Origin: Pedobacter africanus
GTDB lineage: Bacteria > Bacteroidota > Bacteroidia > Sphingobacteriales > Sphingobacteriaceae
Reading direction: 5' to 3'
Length of the DNA stretch: 64,000 bases
Assembly: GCF_900176535.1 (NCBI RefSeq)
Contig: NZ_FWXT01000001.1
Span: forward strand, 2,232,001 to 2,296,000
Every line of letters starts with the position of its first letter. Position 1 is the first letter of the stretch. A program made the position numbers and the translations under genes. A model generated the notes under the pieces. That model was not told the origin of the DNA, ran no database searches, and worked only from the letters and a program-made list of their open reading frames with translations. Positions 18,121 through 26,700 of the stretch are shown here, piece by piece.

Positions 18121-18780
18121 TTATTTATTGAGCCTGAGGGTAAATTCACTAAAACCGAATTCGTGTGAAGGAGTAAGCACATGTACCACGGCGTTGCTGG
18201 TAAAGATGTTTACTGCCTGGGTGGTTGTACGTTGCCACTCTACAATGTACTGCGAGTATTTAATATCACTGAACATGATGGATTTTGGCCCGCCCTTTAC
18301 AAATCCATATGCATTGGAATTGATCTCTGTGGCATGCATTTCATAATCATGTTTGATGTTGTCCAACATTACCCCGTCCGTAAGCTGCAAGCTATCTGTT
18401 GTATACCTGCCACTGATGATATACCTGCTTAACAAGGTTTCCAATTGGCTGACATCTGCATTACCGAGGTTAAGAAGCGGCTTTTTTTGTGCAGCACGAA
18501 GGTTATTCAGGTTCAGCATGGCCAAGACAAAGCTGCGGTTGGTTGGTGCGAATACGGTAAATTTACCTGGCGCACTTAGGGAATCCTTTAACCAGGAAAT
18601 GCGATCGACCACCCTTAACAGGGAATCATAGGTGCTTGGTTGCGCCTTCAAATAACTATAAACAGGCCCATCGTACTCATTTACCTTATTCTCATAATCG
18701 TAGGCCCCTTTATCTTTCTTACAGGCTGTAAATGCTATCGCTGCTGCCAGCAGCAGGATGAAATTTAATTTTCTTTTCAT
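18121..18780 (-). CDS. Fasciclin-domain (FAS1) lipoprotein, first module
   Basis: 219 residues; lipoprotein signal AAAIAFTACKKDKGAYDYE. FAS1 features include YLKAQPSTYDSLLRVVDRISWL, GKFTVFAPTNRSF (the H1-type block) and the terminal AVVHVLTPSHEFGFSEF. It lies between SusD (4 bp upstream) and the uncharacterised lipoprotein (5 bp downstream). It is paralogous to 11539-12279 and shares its hydrophobic end and HEFGFS/HFFGFS motif. Confidence 0.85.
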   Translation of the reverse strand: MKRKLNFILLLAAAIAFTACKKDKGAYDYENKVNEYDGPVYSYLKAQPSTYDSLLRVVDRISWLKDSLSAPGKFTVFAPTNRSFVLAMLNLNNLRAAQKKPLLNLGNADVSQLETLLSRYIISGRYTTDSLQLTDGVMLDNIKHDYEMHATEINSNAYGFVKGGPKSIMFSDIKYSQYIVEWQRTTTQAVNIFTSNAVVHVLTPSHEFGFSEFTLRLNK

Positions 18781-18784
18781 GTGA

Positions 18785-20314
18785 TTACCTCCAATATTCG
18801 TTTTGGACCAGTGAAGAATTACGGCTCAGCACATCCTGGCTGATTGGCCAGAAGATGCCATCGCTGCTAATGAGTTTATTGAACTCTGGATTGTTGCGTT
18901 TGATCCTGTTGTAACGGACCTGATCGTACCAGCGCCAGCCCTCACCCATCAGTTCACGCCTACGTTCTTTAAAGATGGCGTCAATAAGACCTGAGGCAGG
19001 CCCGTTATACTGTGGCAATCCGCGTGCAATACGAACCTGGTCCAGGGCATCCCTTGCCGGCTGGATATTACCGATCACGGCCATCGATTCGGCATACAGG
19101 AGGGATATTTCTTCCAGGCGGGTAAAAACGATCGCAGAACTGAAAAGCCCAAGCGAACCATCTGTTGAAGCATTGCGAATACATTTTATTTTACTAAAAA
19201 CGGTATTTGAGCTGCCAAATCCGGTAAAATAATCAGACACCGCCCTGCCTGTTTCTGCGCTGATAGAGAAACGCTGATCCTTATCCTCATTAAAGATCGA
19301 AAGTATGGTTTGGTCAGTAACAAATATCTGCGGTACGGTTTTTACCACCAGTGGAGCTGCAAGGGTAAGGTCTTCGATATGTCCATCCAGGCTGGCTTCC
19401 CTGTCGCTCCAGGCAAAGGGCAATCCGAACAGCTGAAAGGAGTTTTTGTCGTAAAACAGACCATCAACCCTGGTCAGCAATGGTGTAGCCACGAAACCTG
19501 CACCTGCCTTGCCGGCATTGTTAAGAACAAACCCTGCATAACCTGAAGCATCAATATAACGTTCGCTCCAGGCGGCAATATGGGCAAGAATGGCATAAGC
19601 TGAAATCTTGGTAAGCAATACCCCGCTCCAGGCACCTGTCGACTGGCCATAATACAAGCCGGGGAATATCGGGTCATTAACGTCTCCATACCGGTAAGGA
19701 AGGTCAGTTACAGCCTTCAGCAATTCGCTTTCCGCATAACCAAGAACTTCTGCTTTCGGACTGCGCGGGGCCTGTTCAAATGTGCCGTCATTGGCCGACC
19801 TGATCAGCGGGACATCGCCCCAGATCCGCGTCATATAAAAATAGGCAAAAGCACGCAGGGCATGCATCTGGGCAATATCTACCTGATAATTTTTCTCGGT
19901 ATACTGTTTGTCCTTTTCCATTACTTCGTGTGCATGCGCAATGAAAAGGCTGGCACTGTTGATGACCGCGTAAAACCGGCGCCAGTTGCTGAGCGACTGA
20001 ACCACAGGGTAGGGTGCATTCAGGTTACTGCTTATAATTGCCTTCAGATCGAGCCGAGAGGTGGCCTGAAAATCGCCATTACGCAGCTCACCATACAGCC
20101 AGTGACCATTATTATCGGCCATTGCAGCCCTTAACAGGCCATAGGTGCCCAGCAATGCAGAACGGGTATCAGTAATGGACTGCCAATTGTTTTTCTCGTT
20201 TACCAGGTGTGTTGAATCGATGTCCAACTTTTTATTGCATCCTGACATCAGCATGCTAAGCATGACTGTCCCTACAAGGATGCGCAAAGAGTTTATTATT
20301 GTATTGAACCTCAT
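18785..20314 (-). CDS. SusD/RagB-family substrate-binding lipoprotein, first module
   Basis: 509 residues; signal ending SMLMSGCNKKLDIDST (Cys near 26). SusD markers: NEKNNWQSITDTRSALLGTYGLLRAAM, MHALRAFAYFYMTRIWGDVPLI, ALDQVRIARGLP, ERRRELMGEGWRWYDQVRYN, and the terminal NSSLVQNEYWR. It binds the substrate at the cell surface with the SusC encoded 10 bp upstream. It is as distant from the second-module SusD as is normal for separate specificities. Confidence 0.95.
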   Translation of the reverse strand: MRFNTIINSLRILVGTVMLSMLMSGCNKKLDIDSTHLVNEKNNWQSITDTRSALLGTYGLLRAAMADNNGHWLYGELRNGDFQATSRLDLKAIISSNLNAPYPVVQSLSNWRRFYAVINSASLFIAHAHEVMEKDKQYTEKNYQVDIAQMHALRAFAYFYMTRIWGDVPLIRSANDGTFEQAPRSPKAEVLGYAESELLKAVTDLPYRYGDVNDPIFPGLYYGQSTGAWSGVLLTKISAYAILAHIAAWSERYIDASGYAGFVLNNAGKAGAGFVATPLLTRVDGLFYDKNSFQLFGLPFAWSDREASLDGHIEDLTLAAPLVVKTVPQIFVTDQTILSIFNEDKDQRFSISAETGRAVSDYFTGFGSSNTVFSKIKCIRNASTDGSLGLFSSAIVFTRLEEISLLYAESMAVIGNIQPARDALDQVRIARGLPQYNGPASGLIDAIFKERRRELMGEGWRWYDQVRYNRIKRNNPEFNKLISSDGIFWPISQDVLSRNSSLVQNEYWR

Positions 20315-20324
20315 ATCTTAATTT

Positions 20325-23285
20325 CTATAAATCGACTTTAATACCTAATATGTACGTTTTAGGCATGGAAAGGCCATACCCTGTATCAACCCCTGTATAA
20401 CTCGCTACTTCCGGGTCGCCTCCGCTATAAGGAGTGATGGTAAACAGGTTGGTAGCTGTCATGTAAACTACGAACCTGTTCTGCAGACGCTTTCTCGGAT
20501 TAAAAAAGTTCACCTTACTCAGATCGTAGCTCAATGAAGCAGAACGGAGTTTCAGATAAGAGCCATTCTCTATAAATATATCCTGGTCAGAACGGTAAGA
20601 CTGGACTGCACTCCAGGGGTTGTACACCGGATATTTTGAAGCATCGAAATTAGTTTGCCAGAAAGTGATCTCATCTACAGATGAGATGTCGTTTTGCCCC
20701 TTCCTGTTGATGAAATCAAAACGGTTGGCCACGGCCTGGTTCATGATATTACGGCCCAGCGCAAAATATACATTGAAATTCAAACCAAAATTACCGTAAG
20801 TGAACTGGTTGGAAAAATTGCCACTTACTTTTGGCATGTAATTCCCAAGCGCCACTTTATCGGCCTCATTGATGGTGTAATCGCCATTCAGATCTTTCCA
20901 CCGGGGATCTCCTCCACGAAATGGCACCCCCTTGTAGTTCAACACCTGAAAGGTCTGCGGATTAACCGGCACATCCACATCCGAGTTGAAAACGCCATCG
21001 GTCTTTAATACCCAAAATTTGTCTATAGCCTGTCCTACCACCAGTTTTTGTGTGCCAATAAGGATTTCTGATACCCCACCAGGCAGTGCGTTCAGTTTAT
21101 TCCGGTTGTAGCTGGCGTTAAAACTGCTGGACCAATTGAATTGCCGACCTTTAAGCACTTCCGCCTGCAGGATCAATTCGGCTCCTGAATTGTTGACATC
21201 CATTCCGCTCTGATAGGCAGAAGTATAGCCAGACTCAGCATTTATCGGCATAGGGAGCAACATACGCTTGTTGTTTTTAGCATAAAGCTCAAGCCTTGTC
21301 TGTAAACGGTTATCAAAGAAGCCTGCATCAATGCCCAGATTGCTTTCCTGTACGTAAGACCATGGAATATCATATCCTACCCAGCCCTGGTTATATGGCC
21401 TGGATAGTGTTCCAAAACCTCCATAAGAATAGAAAGCAGGGCTTCCTGACCAGCCCAGATCAACATTATATTGCGGACCAGCGGCAAAACGGTCGGTAAG
21501 GAGCAGGTTGCCAATGCGGCTCCATGATGCCGAAAGCATGAGTTTGGAAAATACGGTATTGTTTTTTAACCAGACACTTTTCAGATTATAATCTGCGCTG
21601 ATGACCGGCGAGAAGAACCACTTAGCCGAAGGCTGCATATTGGACGAACCATCGGTACGCGCAACAGCTGTTATACTGAAATCTTTATTGTATTCGTAGG
21701 TAGCCCTGGCATAAAGTGAGCTCAGGTTTGCTTTCTGACGATCGGTGAAACGATAAACAATAAAATCTTTGGGAAGCAGGTACTGGTCATTTTTAGGGTC
21801 GCCGTTCACCACATTGATCCTGATATAGTCGCTCGAGCCTTTATAACCATAAGCATAATTGTATTTGTTCACATCAGCCTGGAAAGAATGTCCTGCTTCC
21901 AGGTTTAACTTCTGCGCAGAATTGATGTCATAAATATATTTTACCGTATTTTCGACAATAAAGCGCTGATTATAGCCAAAATAATTAGAAACATAGTTAT
22001 TTCCATCAAGCATGGTTGAAGGAAAGAAAACATCGCGCAGCCCCTCATTATAATCAAACCCTATACGAGAAATGATATCCAGGTTGTTCAACTTACCGGT
22101 AAGGGAAAAATACCCTTGAATGGAGTTGTTCTTATTTCTATCGATAGAACTGGTTTCATAATCTTTCAGTAGGTTGCCATAGATCAGCTTGTTCGGAGAA
22201 ATAGGACTGAACAGGTCTGGCACATATTGCATTTCCGAAAAACGGTCACGAAACGAACGGTTCCTGTCGCGTTCCATCCGATTGGCATTGATCATACTGG
22301 AAACCGTAAGCCACTTTAAAGGCAGCATATTAATGAAGAAGGAAGCCGTATACTTGTCAAGCTTTGTCCCATCGGCATTGCCGGCATTTGTGGAATTTCC
22401 ACCAAAAAAACGGAAATTCGACCTGCTGGTACCTCCTGTAATACTTCCATTTAGGGTATGTACAGGACTATTTTTAAAATAAAGATCTGTCCAGTTGGAA
22501 GGCCCATAATAGTTCTCATTGGTCACATCCCGCAGATAGCCCGGATAGGCATCAAAATCAGCTGGTGAAGCAAACTTTTGATAAAAGGGCATTCTGAAGT
22601 CGCTCTCATTTTTTGCATTTGCAGGTATAACCTGATCTTTCTGCGTCATGCCATAATAGCTGTTGAAAGTGATCTGGCTCAGCCCTTCACGTGCATTTTT
22701 GGTAGTGATAAAAATAGCTCCGTTTGCAGCCCTTGGGCCATAAACACCTGCTGCAGCCCCACCTTTGATGATGTTAATGGTTTCTATATTGTCCAGGTCA
22801 ATGGCCGACAGTAAACTCGTTGCCGTCCCAATAGGTAAATAGTCGAAACGCTGTACATCAAACATAAATGGGTTATCCTGAATCAAGGGGATGCCATTCA
22901 GGTAAACTGCAGGCTGTGCCTGGTAAATGTCTTTTCTGGACAGCAGTGGCATAGGCAGGCCTCGGATCAGCATACTTTGTTCGGAAGTTCCCGGCTCACC
23001 GGTAGTTTCCTGCACATATACACCTGCCGCATTTCCTTTCAATACCTGCTGCAGGGTACTCAACGGAACATGGCTCAATAGTTTGACCGGTAATGAATCC
23101 ATATTTTTTGAGGATACAAAGCGTTGAAGCTTTACACTTCCTGAGTCCCTGGCTGCAGTGTCTTTTGCCGAATCAGGCCTGGCATCCTGACCATATCCGC
23201 TTAGCGGAAAACCAAGACCTGCAAGAAGAAAAGACACAAGTATCCATTGACAATGCCTGTGTTTGTTAATTCGGGTATTTCTCAT
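20325..23285 (-). CDS. SusC/RagA-type TonB-dependent receptor lacking the usual N-terminal extension, first module
   Basis: 986 residues. After a signal peptide ending SGYGQ there is only a short polar stretch (DARPDSAKDTAARD) before the plug. The carboxypeptidase-regulatory-like domain found in the other three SusC proteins here is missing, and the plug motif is divergent (INIIKGGAAAGVYGPRAANG). The barrel is complete, ending LGIKVDL. It is the first gene of the leftward operon that continues to 2886, and its promoter (about 23543-23571) carries operator copy 2. The predicted leader is about 250 nt long, with a short ORF and hairpins. Confidence 0.93.
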   Translation of the reverse strand: MRNTRINKHRHCQWILVSFLLAGLGFPLSGYGQDARPDSAKDTAARDSGSVKLQRFVSSKNMDSLPVKLLSHVPLSTLQQVLKGNAAGVYVQETTGEPGTSEQSMLIRGLPMPLLSRKDIYQAQPAVYLNGIPLIQDNPFMFDVQRFDYLPIGTATSLLSAIDLDNIETINIIKGGAAAGVYGPRAANGAIFITTKNAREGLSQITFNSYYGMTQKDQVIPANAKNESDFRMPFYQKFASPADFDAYPGYLRDVTNENYYGPSNWTDLYFKNSPVHTLNGSITGGTSRSNFRFFGGNSTNAGNADGTKLDKYTASFFINMLPLKWLTVSSMINANRMERDRNRSFRDRFSEMQYVPDLFSPISPNKLIYGNLLKDYETSSIDRNKNNSIQGYFSLTGKLNNLDIISRIGFDYNEGLRDVFFPSTMLDGNNYVSNYFGYNQRFIVENTVKYIYDINSAQKLNLEAGHSFQADVNKYNYAYGYKGSSDYIRINVVNGDPKNDQYLLPKDFIVYRFTDRQKANLSSLYARATYEYNKDFSITAVARTDGSSNMQPSAKWFFSPVISADYNLKSVWLKNNTVFSKLMLSASWSRIGNLLLTDRFAAGPQYNVDLGWSGSPAFYSYGGFGTLSRPYNQGWVGYDIPWSYVQESNLGIDAGFFDNRLQTRLELYAKNNKRMLLPMPINAESGYTSAYQSGMDVNNSGAELILQAEVLKGRQFNWSSSFNASYNRNKLNALPGGVSEILIGTQKLVVGQAIDKFWVLKTDGVFNSDVDVPVNPQTFQVLNYKGVPFRGGDPRWKDLNGDYTINEADKVALGNYMPKVSGNFSNQFTYGNFGLNFNVYFALGRNIMNQAVANRFDFINRKGQNDISSVDEITFWQTNFDASKYPVYNPWSAVQSYRSDQDIFIENGSYLKLRSASLSYDLSKVNFFNPRKRLQNRFVVYMTATNLFTITPYSGGDPEVASYTGVDTGYGLSMPKTYILGIKVDL

Positions 23286-23346
23286 CCGTTATAATTGTTT
23301 TTCGTTTGTTGGTTGTTTTTGTGGGGTATTCTGTTTTTTGTACCGA

Positions 23347-23394
23347 ATCTTTCGTCATCGCGTTGACGAAAGATGTTTCCGGCTGGAAACCAGC
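23347..23394 (-). other. Hairpin cluster in the SusC leader
   Basis: A perfect 11-bp inverted repeat, ATCTTTCGTCA (23347-23357) with TGACGAAAGAT (23364-23374), is followed directly by two overlapping, mutually exclusive stems: GTTTCC/GGAAAC (23375-23380 and 23385-23390) and GCTGG/CCAGC (23382-23386 and 23390-23394). No T-run follows on either strand. The cluster lies about 60 nt upstream of the SusC start, within the predicted leader RNA. Competing stems suggest RNA-level control, which is inference. Confidence 0.5.
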
Positions 23395-23423
23395 GAAAGG
23401 AAATAAATGGTAAAAGAAAGCCT

Positions 23424-23450
23424 CTAGGGTTTGGTAAATTTTTTATTCAT
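23424..23450 (-). CDS. Possible 8-codon leader peptide (MNKKFTKP)
   Basis: An ATG at 23450 opens eight codons ending in TAG, inside the predicted leader of the SusC gene and about 30 nt upstream of the hairpin cluster. Very short ORFs arise by chance, so this rests on its position ahead of hairpins. The sigma-controlled SusC at 42837-46205 has a similar arrangement. Confidence 0.25.
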   Translation of the reverse strand: MNKKFTKP

Positions 23451-23542
23451 ACAGTTTGGTTTAGGTTCTTAATTGAACAACTGCATTTTTTTTCTTTAAA
23501 GCTGGTTTGGGCTTTTCAGGTGTCGCTGTTTTGTTCCGGACG

Positions 23543-23631
23543 ATAAAATATGCGCTGTTCAGATATCCAAATCTGGATGATTATTCGTTTAAAAAAGATG
23601 AATATTCTAAACTTTTGGGTAGAAAATTCAT
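23543..23631 (-). promoter_or_regulatory. Operator-promoter, copy 2 of the ~64-bp repeated element
   Basis: 23568-23631 matches 2621-2684. Direct half-sites GATGATTATTC (23576-23586) and GATGAATATTC (23597-23607) are again 21 bp apart. Leftwards, TTTG (complement of 23568-23571) stands 17 bp from TATTTTAT (complement of 23543-23550), the same promoter geometry as copy 1, while the intervening sequence is not conserved. It faces the SusC gene at 20325-23285 and lies 75-140 bp upstream of the divergent regulator start. It is probably the regulator's activation site and may also serve autoregulation. Confidence 0.72.
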
Positions 23632-23704
23632 AAAAACAAGGCCGTTAAACGCAGATATACCTATCTTTAGTACATCAAACCATAAACCACGCTCATTAAG
23701 CTGT

Positions 23705-26700
23705 ATGAAATTTGCCAGATGGAAAATCTTCGTTTTTTGTCTTTCCATTTTTGCTGCCGGGACGGCGGCAATGGCCCAGCTACCGATCAGCTTTGGTAAC
23801 CTGACCATTGAAAACGGACTCTCGCAAAATTCAGTGATCGCCATTGCACAAGACCGCGCAGGTTTTTTATGGTTTGGTACCAGGCAAGGACTGAACAGAT
23901 ATGATGGCTACCAATTTAAAATCTATAGAAACAGTTCCAGCAATCCAAACAGCATTTCGGGCAACGAAGCACAGGCCCTATTAACCGACGCCGCAGGGCA
24001 GCTATGGGTAGGCACTCCTTACGGATTGAACAGATATGATCAGGAAAAGGACGCTTTTATTAACATTACAAAAAAAAATGGATTAAGTGCCAATTATATA
24101 GAAAGTATTTATGAAGATGCAGACAGCAACCTCTGGGTGGGTACCATCAATGGGTTAAACCTGCTGACAGACAAACGCAAAAACAGGTTCCGGACCTTTC
24201 TTTTTAACCCGAACAAATCGGACGCGGTTAACCGCATTTCCTGCATTTTCAGAGATAAGGATAAGAACATCTGGGTTGGTACAGGTAGGGGTTTGGTTTG
24301 TATGACCTTTAAAAACGGCACCTATACCTACAAGGTATTCAGGCATAAAAACGGAGATGCCAGCAGCCTTAATTCCGATTATGTAACCGCCATTGCAGCA
24401 GATCAGCAGCAGAACCTCTGGATAGGCACAGACAATGGAATTGCCTTGTTTAACCCCTCGGGAAAAAACTTCCGTACCTTCAGGCACAACAACCTCGATC
24501 CTGGCTCCCTGATCCACAATGATGTAAGGGAGATAAGGCAAGATGATAAGGAATTGCTATGGATTGGCACGCAGGAAGGGCTAAGCATACTTGACCCTGA
24601 AACCATGAAATTCAACAATTATCAGCATGAGCCCGAGGTAAAGGGTAGCCTTAGCCACAACTCCATACACAGCATTTTTCAGGATAATGCAAAAACCATG
24701 TGGGTAGGCACTTATTTTGGCGGGGTAAACTTTGCCTATCCTATTGCTACGCGCTTCACAATTTATCAAAACAGCAAACTTCGGCCCAGCATCAGCGGAA
24801 ATGTGATCAGTTCTATTGTGGAAGACAAAAACGGGAGTCTATGGATTGCTACAGAAGGCGCAGGCCTGAATTATGCCGATCTTAAACATAACGTTTATAG
24901 GAATTACAAGACAAATCCCGATAATCCGAACAGCATCACCTCTAACCTCATCAAAATCATGTGTGCAGACCGATCTGGCAACGGCGACCTAATTATCGGA
25001 ACGCATTATGGGGGATTAAATATCTTTAGTCCTGCAACCGGTAAATTCAGGCATATTGTTAATGTAAAAAACGACAAAAACGTACCCGGAACGGCCGAAA
25101 TTATTGCCTTGCTACACGACAGCAGGGGCACCCTCTGGGTAGGTTCAATGAACGGTTTATCCGTGCTCCGCAAAAAAAATGGGTTTTTTGATTGGAGAAC
25201 AAGTAAAAGTCCGCTGGATAAGTTTGTACATAAAGGCAGATATGGGGTAACCGCCCTTTTTGAAGACCGCGAAAAAAACCTTTGGATGGGAACCACTGCG
25301 GGGCTGTACCGGTATAATTTTAATACCAAACAATTGCATTCTTTTTTGAAAAACGAAACCGACAGTACCAGGCTGTATTCCGATTTCATCAACTGCATCA
25401 GCCAGAGCAAGGCCGGTAAAATCCTTATCGGCACTTATTTTGGCGGCTTTAGCATTTATGATCCGGCTACCAACCATTTCAAATCTTACGAAGAAAAAGA
25501 TGGTCTGGCCAACGACAATGTATTGGGTATTATTGAAGATGATAAAGAAAATTTATGGATCAGTACAGCGAATGGCTTGTCTGAATTTAATGCAGGCATT
25601 AAAAAATTTAGGAATTACACCAAAAGTGATGGTCTGGCGGGCAATGAGTTCAATGCGCGATCGTACTTTAAAAGCAGTCGGGGCGAAATATTTTTTGGAG
25701 GGCTAAACGGCCTCAGTTCCTTCTATCCTTCAAATATCCAAACCAATACCTTTACTGCACCAGTGGTCTTTACCGGACTTAAGCTGTTTAACCAGCCTGT
25801 AGTTGTAAATGGACCAGACCAGCTATTAAAGGAACACATGATGCTGACACGGCAACTAATCTTTAAACACGACCAGAACCATTTTACCATTGGTTTTGCA
25901 TTGCTGAACTACATTAAGTCTGACAAGAACAAGTACGCCTACAAGCTGGAGGGCTATGATAAGGGGTGGAATTATGCAGAAACACCAAGCGCGACCTATA
26001 CCAATTTGCCTTCCGGCAAATATCAGTTCAAAGTAAGAGGCATAAATAACGATGGTATTCCCGGCATTAATCTGGCCAGTACCATCATTCGTATTATGCC
26101 CCCGATATGGGCCAGCTGGTGGGCTTACCTGATTTATATCTTTATTTTCTCTATTATCCTGTTCCTGATCGTCCGTTACCTGTTTATACGTGCTCTGCTC
26201 AAAAGGTCTGAAGATGTTCAAAAAATGAAACTAAATTTCTTCACCTACGTATCTCATGAAATACGGACCCCGCTTACCCTGATACTCGGCCCGCTTGAAA
26301 CCTTATCAAAAACCACCAAAGACAATCCAGAGATCAACAATCAGATTCTCCCGATTAGAAATAATGCAGAGCGACTCATGCGACTTATTACAGAACTGAT
26401 GGATTTTAGAAAAGCGGAAACAGGGCATCTTAAACTAAGCGTCGCCAATGGTGATATCATTGGCTTTATTAAGGAGATCTTCCAATCGTTTCAGCACCTG
26501 GCTACCGTACACCAAATCCAGTATAGCTTTAATTGCGAACAGGAAGAAATAGAATTATATTTCGACTGGGCACAGCTGGAAAAAGTGTTGTTTAACCTGC
26601 TCTCCAATGCCTTTAAATTTACAAGCGATAAAGGCCGGATTTCTGTGTCTGCTTCAGCTACGGCCGAACAGGTGATTATTAAGGTAAGAGATAACGGGAA

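Noticed and set aside
23507..23704. 66-codon N-terminal extension of the HTCS containing the repeated element in frame
   Set aside because: The ATG at 23705 begins a normal signal peptide, and the two copies of the element differ at non-synonymous positions with stops soon after in copy 1. The similarity is better explained as a regulatory site.
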